Virus record (IMG/VR): IMGVR_UViG_3300032245_000052
Coordinates: 1 to 20,902 of that record
From: a virus
Length of the DNA stretch: 20,902 nucleotides
Reading direction: 5' to 3' (one strand)
Shown here: in pieces, positions 1 through 5,295 of the stretch
How the letters are laid out: every line of letters begins with the position of its first letter
Numbering within the stretch: position 1 is the stretch's first letter
Made by a program: the position numbers and the translations under genes
Notes under the pieces: model-generated
Database searches by the model: none
Seen by the model: the letters and a program-made list of their open reading frames with translations, nothing else
What the model was told of the DNA's origin: nothing

Positions 1-14
1 AAGGAGAAGAACAC

Positions 15-224
15 ATGACAATCGACATGAAAAAAATATGGTTTGTAGATGGACAAATCATTGAGGAACAAATACCTGAAGAAAAAATTTATTGGCAAAG
101 CCTTACCAAAACAGATATTGACAAGGCATGGGAATGGGCACAAAAAAGCTCACCTTACGGGGTAACCCGTATCGAAACATTTGCCAGAGCTATCGAAGCC
201 AAGCTGAAAGAAAAGAATGGATAA
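15..224 (+). CDS. Small hypothetical phage protein, 69 aa
   Basis: I do not recognise this protein. It starts at ATG 15, with an AAGGAG Shine-Dalgarno sequence at bases 1-6 and 8 bases of spacing. A second in-frame ATG at 27 is less well placed. The product is mixed-charge and soluble, with no signal peptide or membrane segment. The C-terminal half looks helical and ends in a Lys/Glu-rich tail. The stop codon overlaps the start of the next gene (ATGGATAA), which argues for co-translation in the small-gene block. The gene is real by start signal, spacing and overlap, but its function is unknown. Confidence 0.7.
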   Translation: MTIDMKKIWFVDGQIIEEQIPEEKIYWQSLTKTDIDKAWEWAQKSSPYGVTRIETFARAIEAKLKEKNG

Positions 225-411
225 GTTTCAACAAGCAACAACAGACCAATTATATTTTCGTGATCCAGATATAGAGCCACCGCCACGGGGTACGAGCATG
301 CTGTTACTGAACCCTAATGGCGTGTGCGTGATCGGTGTGTGGGACGATAGTTGTTTAGGTTGGTGTCCTAAACCTAAAATTCCTAAATCATTAAAGGTTA
401 AAAATGTTTGA
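217..411 (+). CDS. Small hypothetical phage protein, 64 aa
   Basis: The function is unknown. The ORF overlaps the preceding gene by 8 bases and the following gene by 8 bases, a spacing typical of co-translated phage genes. The Shine-Dalgarno sequence is weak (an A/G-rich GAAAGAAAAG just upstream), so translation is probably coupled to the gene before. The product has a Pro-rich stretch near residue 21, then a hydrophobic beta-like segment (about residues 27-42) and a Trp/Cys-containing stretch, and ends with a basic tail. It could be a small beta protein; no catalytic motif is visible. Confidence 0.6.
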   Translation: MDKFQQATTDQLYFRDPDIEPPPRGTSMLLLNPNGVCVIGVWDDSCLGWCPKPKIPKSLKVKNV

Positions 412-769
412 CGAATTCTGGAAACTATACCCGCGCAAGGTTAGCAAGCGAGTTGCTCAGAAGATTTGGGAACGTATGCCTAAAGACGAACAACAAGCGG
501 CTTTAGAAGCTTTGCCAGCGCATATAAAGTATTGGCGGCTAAAGGAAACACATACAGAGTTTATTCCTCACGCTGCGACCTGGTTAAACCAAGGGCGTTG
601 GGAAGATGAATTAGATATGCAGGAAAAGAAACCGCCATCATTGCCTTGGTATTCGGACGAGCAGCTTACTTTAGCAAAGGCTAGGGAAGTAGGCGTTAAT
701 TCATTGCCAGGTGAGAGTTTTAGCGAATTGCGTAAACGTATTTCAGAAAAGATTAGAGCGTTAGCGTAA
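404..769 (+). CDS. Stand-alone domain resembling the C-terminus of phage replication proteins
   Basis: The N-terminal motif FDEFWKLYPRKVSKRVAQKIW (residues 2-22) closely resembles the FW-x-YP-(R/K)K-x-K-x-A-x-x-W signature often found at the C-terminus of phage replication-initiation or helicase-loader proteins. A further conserved-looking stretch (HIKYWRL, then FIPHAATWLNQGRWEDEL) follows at about residues 41-69. Usually this region is the tail of a larger protein with a DNA-binding or helicase-loading part. Here it is a separate 121-aa product. The start overlaps the previous stop and has a weak AAAGGT site at about 394-399. The C-terminal third is basic and helical. I infer a role in replication, possibly by helicase contact. 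The parent gene, if any, lies upstream of the window. Confidence 0.55.
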   Translation: MFDEFWKLYPRKVSKRVAQKIWERMPKDEQQAALEALPAHIKYWRLKETHTEFIPHAATWLNQGRWEDELDMQEKKPPSLPWYSDEQLTLAKAREVGVNSLPGESFSELRKRISEKIRALA

Positions 770-1455
770 TGACTTGGGAAGTTTTAAGAATAAAACCAGA
801 AGAAACTTATTCATGGTTAATAAAATTGCATTATGCAAAACGGATACCTTCTATTTCTTACGCTTTTGGTTTGTATATCAATGGCGTATTAACTGGGATA
901 GTTACTTATGGAACGCTTTCTTCATCAACTTTAAGAAATGGAATTTGTGGAGAACAAAACAGTAATTATGTTTTAGAGTTAAACAGATTGTGTTTTGACA
1001 TTTATGTAAAGAATGGCGCAAGTTATTTAGTTGCTAACAGCTTAAAACATTTACCAAAACCTTCTATTGTTGTTAGTTATGCAGACATAAATCAAGGTCA
1101 TGTCGGCTATATATATCAGGCATGCAACTTTATTTATACAGGTTTAACAGCTAAACGAACCGATTGGAAAGTTAAAGGTCTTGAGCATTTGCATGGTCAA
1201 ACAATAGCTGACATGAGTAGAAACATTAATGGTGTTATGACCAGAAGCGAGTACATGAGAAAAAAATTTGGCAATGATTTTTATTTGGAAGATCGGGTTA
1301 TAAAACACAGGTACATTTATTTTGTTGGAAATAAATATCAAAAAAGCAAATTATTAAATGATATTAAATACAATATTGAAGCGTATCCCAAAGGCGAATC
1401 TAAAAAATATGAAATAACTGAAACTGCCGAAAAACAAAGTTTGTTGCAGTTTTAA
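769..1455 (+). CDS. mom: Mom-like adenine modification protein (GNAT fold)
   Basis: This looks like the Mom family, named for phage Mu Mom, which converts target adenines to a carbamoylmethyl-type base and so protects phage DNA from restriction. Conserved-looking stretches are HYAKR (21-25), the hydrophobic FGLYINGVLTGIVTYG (33-48), ELNRLC (70-75), VVSYAD (101-106), GYIYQA (113-118) and a C-terminal HRYIYFVG (180-187). Together they suggest a GNAT-like fold. At 228 aa it is about the length of Mu Mom. The start ATG 769 overlaps the previous stop (TAATG). The gene is strikingly AT-rich: 60-base lines I counted range from about 15 to 37% GC, against about 48-52% for lines in the coat and gp10 genes, suggesting acquisition. 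No Com-like activator gene precedes it. The identification comes from remembered family motifs, not a search. Confidence 0.8.
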   Translation: MTWEVLRIKPEETYSWLIKLHYAKRIPSISYAFGLYINGVLTGIVTYGTLSSSTLRNGICGEQNSNYVLELNRLCFDIYVKNGASYLVANSLKHLPKPSIVVSYADINQGHVGYIYQACNFIYTGLTAKRTDWKVKGLEHLHGQTIADMSRNINGVMTRSEYMRKKFGNDFYLEDRVIKHRYIYFVGNKYQKSKLLNDIKYNIEAYPKGESKKYEITETAEKQSLLQF

Positions 1456-1456
1456 A

Positions 1457-1648
1457 ATGAACGACAGCGAAGAATTTCGGCATCAATGCGAAGTTAGATA
1501 CGTGTTGAAACTGCGCATGTTAGGTAGGCAACCAATGCTTGATTACTTTGCGGAAGTAAAGAAATGGCGTAGTACGGACAAATTAGAGAAAGATGCGCGA
1601 GAACAATGGAACAAAGGTAACAGAGGAAACGAAGGGGATTGGCGATGA
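1457..1648 (+). CDS. Small hypothetical protein, 63 aa (possibly DUF7696-like)
   Basis: The ORF starts one base after the Mom-like stop. Its N-terminal half, F-R-H-Q-C-E-V-R-Y-V-L-K-L (residues 7-19), resembles a family of short phage proteins with an HxCEVR-type motif that I associate with DUF7696; this is a low-certainty memory. The rest is charged and helical (KKWRSTDKLEKDAREQW), with a Gly/Asn-rich end. There is no catalytic motif. Its stop overlaps the next ATG (ATGA at 1645-1648), pointing to coupled translation. The function is unknown. Confidence 0.6.
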   Translation: MNDSEEFRHQCEVRYVLKLRMLGRQPMLDYFAEVKKWRSTDKLEKDAREQWNKGNRGNEGDWR

Positions 1649-1980
1649 GTTTAGATAAAAACTTGACTGAGGATAGAGTAGAACAAGCTTTAATTGTATT
1701 GGCGCAAACTGACAAGCAACACGCAGAGTTAGAAGGTGAATTAAAACGTAGCGAGATGGCCTTAAAACAAGCTAAGGCGCACGTATTTTTACAAGTTACT
1801 GGTACGGTTGCAGAAAGAGAAGCAAAAGCAGAGGCAAGCGATGAATACGCCAAAGCTGTTAATACATGGGTTGAGAATTACACGCAATTTAAACTTTTGC
1901 ATAATGAGCGACAGCACGAAATTTTAGTCTCGCAAATATGGCAAACATACTCCGCTAACCGCAGAAAGGGTTCATTATGA
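1645..1980 (+). CDS. Hypothetical coiled-coil protein, 111 aa
   Basis: I chose ATG 1645 over the upstream TTG 1639. GAAGGGG at 1631-1637 sits 7 bases before it, and the ATGA overlap with the previous gene is the pattern used throughout this block. The product is almost wholly helical, with heptad-like Leu/Ala spacing between about residues 12 and 70 and many Glu/Lys residues, so a coiled coil is likely. There is one Trp-containing segment (TWVENYTQF) and a basic C-terminal end (SANRRKG). No known domain is recognised. Its position between the modification and recombination genes hints at a DNA-metabolism accessory role, but this is only inference. Confidence 0.65.
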   Translation: MSLDKNLTEDRVEQALIVLAQTDKQHAELEGELKRSEMALKQAKAHVFLQVTGTVAEREAKAEASDEYAKAVNTWVENYTQFKLLHNERQHEILVSQIWQTYSANRRKGSL

Positions 1981-2189
1981 GACCGACACACGTTGACAAT
2001 CAATTATTAGACTTTTTACGTCGTGAACTTGATATGCACACAGACAGAGAAATAGCTGAATTGTTACAATTAGGGGTTCCGACCATAAGCAAAATTAGGC
2101 ATGGTGCACCTGTATCAGATACGGTTATTTTAAGAATTCACGAACGCACAGATATACCGGTGCGAGTTATTAGAGATCAGCTTGAATAA
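1977..2189 (+). CDS. Small helix-turn-helix DNA-binding protein, 70 aa
   Basis: The protein carries a Cro/phage-repressor-like helix-turn-helix at about residues 22-43: TDREIAELLQLGVPTISKIRHG, with the Ala-x-x-Leu first helix, a Gly in the turn and an S/T-x-I-x-K-I-R recognition helix. A basic C-terminal segment follows. Small single-domain proteins like this are typical transcription regulators in phage early regions. The gene starts at ATG 1977 in an ATGA overlap with the previous stop. No obvious palindromic operator was found nearby. It could be a repressor of its own operon or a switch from early to late transcription; the sequence does not decide. Confidence 0.7.
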   Translation: MRPTHVDNQLLDFLRRELDMHTDREIAELLQLGVPTISKIRHGAPVSDTVILRIHERTDIPVRVIRDQLE

Positions 2190-2199
2190 ATTTGAAGAT

Positions 2200-2361
2200 A
2201 TGGAACCAGCCAAAGACAACACAACTGGCGAAAGGTATTGCAGCAATTGCGGGTTGACTAAGAAAACAGTCGGCGGTTATTGGAAGATCGCAGCTAACGG
2301 CAAAACAAGACGTTGGCTGTGCGCACCATGTAGCACAAAGCGATTAAATGTCAAAAAATAA
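2200..2361 (+). CDS. Short zinc-ribbon protein, 53 aa
   Basis: This reading frame is under 60 codons. It fills the otherwise empty stretch between the helix-turn-helix gene and the Ref-like gene, and overlaps the latter by 14 bases. The translation has two CxxC knuckles, C14-SN-C17 and C41-AP-C44, separated by 23 residues that include GGYWKIAANGKTRRWLC, as in small zinc ribbons. The start is uncertain. ATG 2200 has only a GAAG two bases away; an in-frame TTG at 2182 would add six residues and overlap the preceding stop. The knuckles suggest nucleic-acid or protein binding. Mu Com, the zinc-binding activator of mom translation, also has two CxxC pairs, but the spacing and gene order differ. 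Confidence 0.65.
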   Translation: MEPAKDNTTGERYCSNCGLTKKTVGGYWKIAANGKTRRWLCAPCSTKRLNVKK

Positions 2362-2620
2362 AAAGCATTACGGCAGAGTTGCTGACTTAGGCTGCATTTT
2401 GTGTAAGAAGCTTAATTTTGAGGGTACGCCTTGTGAAATCCATCATATACGCAGGGCCGGTATTCGTAATGATTCGCCTGTTATTGGTCTTTGCGTTCTT
2501 CACCATAGGGGCCGGTTTGGCGTACATGGTATGGGCCGGAAGGCGTTTGAGAGGTATCACCAAACGACAGAGGAAGAATTATTAGCATGGACGGAGGAAC
2601 TGCTTGGTAGTCATATTTAA
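2348..2620 (+). CDS. ref: Ref-family recombination-enhancement nuclease (HNH-like)
   Basis: This matches the C-terminal nuclease domain of phage P1 Ref, a RecA-dependent HNH-superfamily endonuclease that nicks within D-loops. Visible landmarks are C16-IL-C19, EIHHIR at 30-35, VIGLCVLHHRG at 45-55, and GVHGMGRKAF at 58-67, followed by an acidic helical tail. At 90 aa it is about half of P1 Ref (186 aa), corresponding to the globular nuclease part without the long basic N-terminal arm. Such short versions are common in phages. It overlaps the zinc ribbon upstream and the RusA gene downstream (17 bases). Whether it still needs host RecA is unknown. Confidence 0.85.
   Translation: MSKNKKHYGRVADLGCILCKKLNFEGTPCEIHHIRRAGIRNDSPVIGLCVLHHRGRFGVHGMGRKAFERYHQTTEEELLAWTEELLGSHI
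2593..2606 (+). promoter_or_regulatory. Strong ribosome binding site deciding a TTG start for rusA
   Basis: GGAGG lies at 2593-2597, with 6 bases to TTG 2604, inside the end of the Ref-like gene. There is no ATG or GTG that would keep the conserved RusA N-terminus (NLPLPPSVN), so TTG with this near-perfect site is the likely start. Confidence 0.7.
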
Positions 2621-2969
2621 TTTGCCGTTGCCGCCTAGTGTAAATACTTATTGGCGAGCTTTTAGGGGAAGAACGATATTGTCAAAAGCTGGCAGACAAT
2701 TTAAAGCTGACGTATCTGAACGAGTTATTGAACAAAATGTGCCGAAATTGGGCAATGCAAGGCTTGATGTGACCATTTTTTTGCATCCAAGGGATAAGCG
2801 CAAGACCGACTTAGATAATCGCCTTAAAAGCTGTTTAGACGCTATTCAGGATGCTGGCGTATATGATGACGATGAACAAATTGATAGTTTGACTATTCAT
2901 CGTGGTGCTATAAAATCAGGTGGTGGCGTTGTGGTAGCTATCAGAACTATTGACAAGCCATTAACTTAA
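2604..2969 (+). CDS. rusA: RusA-family Holliday junction resolvase
   Basis: RusA proteins are dimeric, metal-dependent endonucleases that resolve Holliday junctions and branched DNA before packaging. The N-terminus LPLPPSVNTYWR (7-18) is typical of the family. The catalytic pattern D69-x-D71-N-x-x-x-K75 and the later acidic cluster YDDD (87-90) correspond to D70, D72, K76 and D91 of E. coli RusA, shifted by one. The length of 121 aa matches the usual 120. The start is TTG, with GGAGG 6 bases upstream, and the gene overlaps the Ref-like nuclease by 17 bases. The pair therefore looks like a co-expressed recombination/branch-processing unit. All key residues are present, so it should be active. 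Confidence 0.92.
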   Translation: MVVIFNLPLPPSVNTYWRAFRGRTILSKAGRQFKADVSERVIEQNVPKLGNARLDVTIFLHPRDKRKTDLDNRLKSCLDAIQDAGVYDDDEQIDSLTIHRGAIKSGGGVVVAIRTIDKPLT

Positions 2970-3010
2970 GTTAATAATTGTATTCAAATTTCTTTGCAAA
3001 GGAAAAAATC

Positions 3011-3229
3011 ATGGGCAAGATGGACAGTATGAAAGGCGTGAAAAGCACTACTGGTGCAACAGCACCAAAAGGCGCAAGCATGGCTGATATGTCAGGCGAG
3101 CGTAAGGGCAAGATTGTTGGTGGCGTAGCAATGGGTAAAGAAGATGCGGTCGGTATGGACAAAGAGTTTAATACTGGCAAGACTGCTGGCGTTTGCTATA
3201 CACATAGTCGCAATTCTTACGGTCAATGA
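3011..3229 (+). CDS. Hypothetical Gly/Lys/Met-rich protein, 72 aa
   Basis: I chose ATG 3011, which has AAAGGA at about 2998-3003 and 7 bases of spacing, over an upstream TTG at 2978. The product is rich in Gly, Lys, Met and Ala and looks low in hydrophobic core, so it may be largely disordered. There is a single Cys near the end (GVCYTHSRNSYGQ). I recognise no family. It ends in an ATGA overlap with the GroES-like gene, so the two are probably translated together. A role with the co-chaperonin is possible but unsupported beyond proximity. Confidence 0.6.
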   Translation: MGKMDSMKGVKSTTGATAPKGASMADMSGERKGKIVGGVAMGKEDAVGMDKEFNTGKTAGVCYTHSRNSYGQ

Positions 3230-3504
3230 TCCGACTGTTACAAGACAGGGTGCTGGTTAAACCCAGCATCCGACAACTTTCCGAAGTCTTGATTGTTAAT
3301 AATCGGGAATCTTTCAACATGGGTACGGTGGTAGCTGTTGGGCCTGGTAAACGTGATAAGCGTGGCAATGTAAAGCCATTAGATGCCAAAGTCGGCGATG
3401 AAATACGTTACGGCAACGGTGATTATCTGAAATGGCCTACAGTTAAGCTGAAGGGCGAGGAATATCAGATTATCCAAGAGGCAGATATTTGCTGGATAGA
3501 GTAG
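3226..3504 (+). CDS. GroES-like co-chaperonin (Cpn10 family)
   Basis: The 92-aa protein lines up with GroES (97 aa) along its length. LLQDRVLVK (4-12) matches the first beta strand. VLIV (21-24) sits where the GroEL-binding hydrophobic tripeptide of the mobile loop lies. GTVVAVGPGKRDKRGNVKPL (33-52) matches the core and roof loop, VGDEI (56-60) follows, and the end EEYQIIQEADICWI matches the GroES C-terminus. By analogy with T4 gp31 it would cap host GroEL to help fold capsid proteins. No GroEL gene is visible. It starts in an ATGA overlap, just before the packaging genes, which fits a role in head assembly. Function is inferred from family resemblance. Confidence 0.85.
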   Translation: MIRLLQDRVLVKPSIRQLSEVLIVNNRESFNMGTVVAVGPGKRDKRGNVKPLDAKVGDEIRYGNGDYLKWPTVKLKGEEYQIIQEADICWIE

Positions 3505-3587
3505 GGAAAGCGGATGCTATTGCGCCACTTTGCTAAAAAGCTACTGTAATGCGAATAGACGCAGCGAGTACCTTAATTGGAGCATAT

Positions 3588-3728
3588 ATGCCATTAAAAC
3601 ATAGTAAATCTGACAAGGCTTTTAAAGAAAACATAAAAACTGAAGTAAAGACAAAACCTATCAAACAAGCGGTAGCGATAGCTTATGCAGTAAAACGTGC
3701 AGCAGAGAAACCTAAGAAAAACAAATAG
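3588..3728 (+). CDS. Small basic protein, 46 aa (DUF6496-like)
   Basis: This short ORF fills most of the gap between the GroES-like and small terminase genes. The start MPLKHSKSDKAFKENIKTEV and the later KQAVAIAYAVKRAAEK follow a pattern I have seen in short phage/bacterial proteins (MPLKxGKS...KQAVAIA), associated with DUF6496. ATG 3588 has TTGGAG at 3577-3582 with 5 bases of spacing. An in-frame ATG at 3549 would add 13 residues but lacks family resemblance. The protein is very basic (13 Lys) and amphipathic-helical. It may bind DNA, but the function is unknown. Confidence 0.65.
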   Translation: MPLKHSKSDKAFKENIKTEVKTKPIKQAVAIAYAVKRAAEKPKKNK

Positions 3729-3749
3729 TTAATAGTTAAGGCAATTTAA

Positions 3750-4025
3750 ATGGCAGGTGGCGCACCAATAGGGAACAAGAACGGAACAAAGGGCAAATTG
3801 TTCTATGAGCAGTTGCGCAAGATTTCCGTTCAGCAGCCAGACAGATTAAGGAATGTGGCTGAAACTCTATTCTCCGCCGCTGAGTTAGGCGAGCCTTGGG
3901 CAGTCAAGGAATTGATCGATAGGTTTGATGGCAAAGCAGTTCAGCAAACAGAACTAACCGGCGCAGATGGTGAATCATTGTTGACAGGCATTCAGGTTAC
4001 ATTCGTAAAGCCACAGCATGACTGA
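3750..4025 (+). CDS. Putative small terminase subunit
   Basis: The assignment rests mainly on position: it lies directly upstream of and overlaps the large terminase by 8 bases, where P22-like phages carry the DNA-recognition subunit. The N-terminus MAGGAPIGNKNGTKGKLF is a Gly/Asn/Lys-rich motif common at the start of proteins in this position. The middle (about residues 30-66) is helical, with WAVKELIDRFDGKAVQ resembling the end of TerS-like or DUF5681-like proteins. At 91 aa it is shorter than P22 gp3 (162 aa). The start ATG 3750 has AAGG at about 3738-3741. It could instead be an unrelated small DNA-binding protein. Confidence 0.55.
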   Translation: MAGGAPIGNKNGTKGKLFYEQLRKISVQQPDRLRNVAETLFSAAELGEPWAVKELIDRFDGKAVQQTELTGADGESLLTGIQVTFVKPQHD

Positions 4026-5295
4026 TGTTGTAACTCAAGCTATAGGTAGGGCAGAGTTTCCCGAAAAACTTGCGTGTTTGTTTGAAAAGTCGCGTTATAA
4101 AGTGTTGTTCGGTGGACGCGGCGGGGCAAAATCTTGGGGGGTATCTCGCGCCCTTCTTATCCTAGCGGCACAAAATCCTTTGCGCATACTATGTGCGCGT
4201 GAATTCCAAACTTCCCTAAAAGACTCAGTTCATAAGCTATTGTGCGACCAGATTGTAGAGCTTGGTCTTGATACCTTCTACGATATAACCGCAGCTACCA
4301 TTAGGGGCAAGAACGGTTCAGAGTTTAACTTTGTCGGCCTAAAGAACAACGTTGCCAATGTTAAGTCTTATGAGGGCGTTGACATTTGTTGGGTAGAAGA
4401 AGCACAGACTGTTAGCCGGTCAAGCTGGAATACGCTTATTCCTACCATCCGTAAAGAGCAATCAGAGATTTGGATAACGTTTAACCCTGAGCTAGAAACT
4501 GACGAAACATTTCAGCGGTTTGTGGTTCATGCGCCTGATAACGCTATAGTTCGCAAGATCAACTGGTCTGATAACCCTTGGTTCCCAAAGACCCTGCGCG
4601 AAGAAAAAGACCAGCTAAAAGCTAGGGATGTTGCAGCCTACAATAATGTTTGGGAAGGCTTATGCAGGGTTACGGTTGATGGTGCTATCTTTGCCGAACA
4701 AATGCAGCAAGCAGAGTTTGATGGCAGGATTACCAAAGTTCCGTATGACCCAACCAAACCAGTTCACGCTGTATTCGATCTTGGGTGGGCAGACCATACT
4801 GCAATTTGGTTTGTGCAATATATCGGCATGGAAATAAGATTGATAAGGTTTTTGCAAGACACGCAAAAGACCATGACGCATTACTTAGCTACATTGCAGA
4901 CGTTTGGCTATGTGTACGACACAATCTGGCTACCGCATGATGCCAAAGCCAAGACGCTTGCAGCGGCTGGAATGACCATAGAAGAAATCGTTAGGAACGC
5001 AGGGTATAAAACTAGAGTTTTAGATCGTGTTCCAACTGTTGACAGTATTAATGCTGCGCGTACAATCTTCCCAAAATGTTATTTCGATCGTGAAAATACA
5101 GCCGATGGATTACAATGTCTGCGGCATTATCGTTACGAAGTTGACCCAGATACCAAGCAATTCGGCAGAACGCCGCTACACGATCATTACAGTCATGGCG
5201 CGGATTCCTTTAAATACGTTGCAATGATGGTAAGTGAACCAAGGCGCAGCCAACGCAGACAGATGCAAGCTGCGCCACAGCATTGGATGGCATAA
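4018..5295 (+). CDS. terL: Terminase large subunit (ATPase and nuclease)
   Basis: This is the DNA-packaging motor, which cuts concatemeric DNA and pumps it into the procapsid through the portal. Walker A is GGRGGAKS (32-39), Walker B is VDICWVEEA (121-129) with catalytic Glu, and the coupling motif is ITFNP (153-157). The C-terminal RNase H-like nuclease has D254 in FDLGWADH, HDAK with D308, and D396 in SHGADSFKY. The family is the PBSX/Terminase_3 type. The 425-aa length is normal for this group, and all catalytic residues are present. The gene overlaps the putative small subunit, and its stop is immediately followed by the portal start. The C-terminal tail (after 405) is basic and Gln-rich. 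Confidence 0.96.
   Translation: MTDVVTQAIGRAEFPEKLACLFEKSRYKVLFGGRGGAKSWGVSRALLILAAQNPLRILCAREFQTSLKDSVHKLLCDQIVELGLDTFYDITAATIRGKNGSEFNFVGLKNNVANVKSYEGVDICWVEEAQTVSRSSWNTLIPTIRKEQSEIWITFNPELETDETFQRFVVHAPDNAIVRKINWSDNPWFPKTLREEKDQLKARDVAAYNNVWEGLCRVTVDGAIFAEQMQQAEFDGRITKVPYDPTKPVHAVFDLGWADHTAIWFVQYIGMEIRLIRFLQDTQKTMTHYLATLQTFGYVYDTIWLPHDAKAKTLAAAGMTIEEIVRNAGYKTRVLDRVPTVDSINAARTIFPKCYFDRENTADGLQCLRHYRYEVDPDTKQFGRTPLHDHYSHGADSFKYVAMMVSEPRRSQRRQMQAAPQHWMA

Noticed and set aside
1639-1644. TTG start at 1639 for the coiled-coil protein
   Set aside because: ATG 1645 has a Shine-Dalgarno site with 7 bases of spacing and an ATGA overlap with the gene before.
1494-1853. 119-codon open frame on the minus strand
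   Set aside because: It lies antisense to two overlapping genes with good starts, has no Shine-Dalgarno site, and its Ser/Cys/Leu-rich translation is typical of a shadow frame.
2200-2361. Zinc-ribbon ORF as a Mu Com homologue
   Set aside because: Com precedes mom in Mu, and its CxxC pairs are closer together than the 23-residue gap seen here. A general zinc-ribbon call is as far as the sequence goes.
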